Shown here: positions 63,607 through 64,000 of the stretch, one piece after another
Numbering within the stretch: position 1 is the stretch's first letter
How the letters are laid out: each line of letters starts with the position of its first letter
Origin: Alviniconcha marisindica
Taxonomy: Eukaryota > Mollusca > Gastropoda > Provannidae
Direction: 5' to 3'
Length of the DNA stretch: 64,000 bases
Assembly (NCBI GenBank): GCA_018857735.1
Contig: JABMCL010003296.1
Location: forward strand, 7,501-71,500
The notes under the pieces: generated by a model
Told to the model about the DNA's origin: nothing
Seen by the model: only the letters and a program-made list of their open reading frames with translations
The model's database searches: none
Position numbers and translations under genes: made by a program

Positions 63607-63737
63607 GTTAGTGTGTACGTCGTGTGTGTCTCTGCTTGTCTGTCTGTAACTATGTGTTCAGTGTATGTCTGTAAGAATGAGTCTGTATTCGTTGTATGTA
63701 TGTATGGGTAGGTCTGTGATGCATGTGTGTGTAAGTG

Positions 63738-63759
63738 CTTCTCCCCCCCCCCCCCCCCC
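63738..63759. repeat. C run
   Basis: About 20 C, matching a shorter C-rich patch at 45417-45439. Confidence 0.95.
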
Positions 63760-63914
63760 ATCCCCACACAAGTAATGCTTGCTCAGCACAATACATTTTA
63801 CATAAGTTTCTCTTCACAGCTTATACAATTGGGGTTATTTCAATGCATGTGTAGTATTTGATAAAAGTACACAATAAGTCTAGTAGGTGTTTTTCAAATG
63901 TTTTTGATTAAACT

Positions 63915-64000
63915 GGTTTAATGCCAAGTTGTCTCTGAAGAGGTAGGGGTAGGGACCAAGATCCCAGGAGGTGGGGGGAAGAGGGGAACTATACCTAATG
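63915..64000 (-). repeat. SINE-like element, copy 3 (cut by window end)
   Basis: GAGATCCCAGGAGGTGGGGG-type sequence and the CTATACCTAATG end match 45605-45695. It is in the equivalent place after domain C'. Confidence 0.7.

Overview
This window is eukaryotic. Its genes have short exons in long introns with GT...AG borders, and it is rich in microsatellites, minisatellites, tRNA-derived SINE-like repeats and broken transposons of animal types (non-LTR, Ty3/Gypsy, DIRS/Ngaro-like tyrosine-recombinase, PiggyBac-like, Tc1-like). No bacterial-type operons, rRNA or functional tRNA genes were seen. The SRCR expansion and transposon mix suit a marine invertebrate, and I would guess a gastropod mollusc. 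That placement is inference and a species cannot be named from this sequence.

The main gene is on the plus strand. It starts with a signal-peptide exon (ATG at 11663) and runs off the right edge. It encodes a probably secreted or cell-surface protein built from tandem SRCR (scavenger receptor cysteine-rich) domains. Each domain is split over two exons: a 142 or 157 nt exon with the N-terminal half, then a longer exon with the C-terminal half. Introns between domains are phase 1 and introns inside domains are phase 2. In order: signal exon; domain D1 (12822-12963 and 16322-16581); an orphan, frameshifted C-terminal half (19216-19375); domain C0 (21214-21370 and 28204-28394); cassette 1 with domains A (31980, 32445), B (38086, 38965) and C (41244, 45117); cassette 2 with A' (48038, 48977), B' (50878, 59668) and C' (63041, 63419). 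Cassettes 1 and 2 are a tandem segmental duplication of a three-domain block, because intron sequence, including a shared retrotransposon relic and the start of a shared SINE, is duplicated too. Both B domains have lost the same two cysteines, which would form the C2-C7 disulfide, and carry Tyr and Phe there.

Region by region: 1-11.6 kb is upstream sequence with low-complexity DNA, a perfect 41-bp hairpin, a decayed ORF, a minisatellite of about 29 copies of a 49-bp unit, and a Tc1-like relic. 11.6-21.4 kb holds the 5' exons, plus a stretch (about 19.38-20.42 kb) of odd homopolymer-rich sequence that looks like poor assembly. 21.4-28.2 kb is an intron with an internally deleted non-LTR element. 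28.4-29.4 kb is a minisatellite whose unit resembles the exon/intron junction next to it. 29.4-31.1 kb is a reverse-strand non-LTR reverse-transcriptase relic. 32.7-36.6 kb is a reverse-strand Ty3/Gypsy relic with a satellite-like insertion inside it. 41.56-45.01 kb is a 3.45-kb element with perfect 24-bp terminal inverted repeats, absent from the paralogous 221-bp intron of cassette 2. 51.5-56.9 kb is a reverse-strand DIRS/Ngaro-like element with an SGNH-hydrolase ORF. 57.1-58.4 kb is a spliced, internally deleted PiggyBac-like transposase. 60.4-62.3 kb is a second Ty3/Gypsy relic.

All exon borders were placed by eye from splice motifs, reading phase and SRCR similarity. No alignment, transcript data or database search was available.
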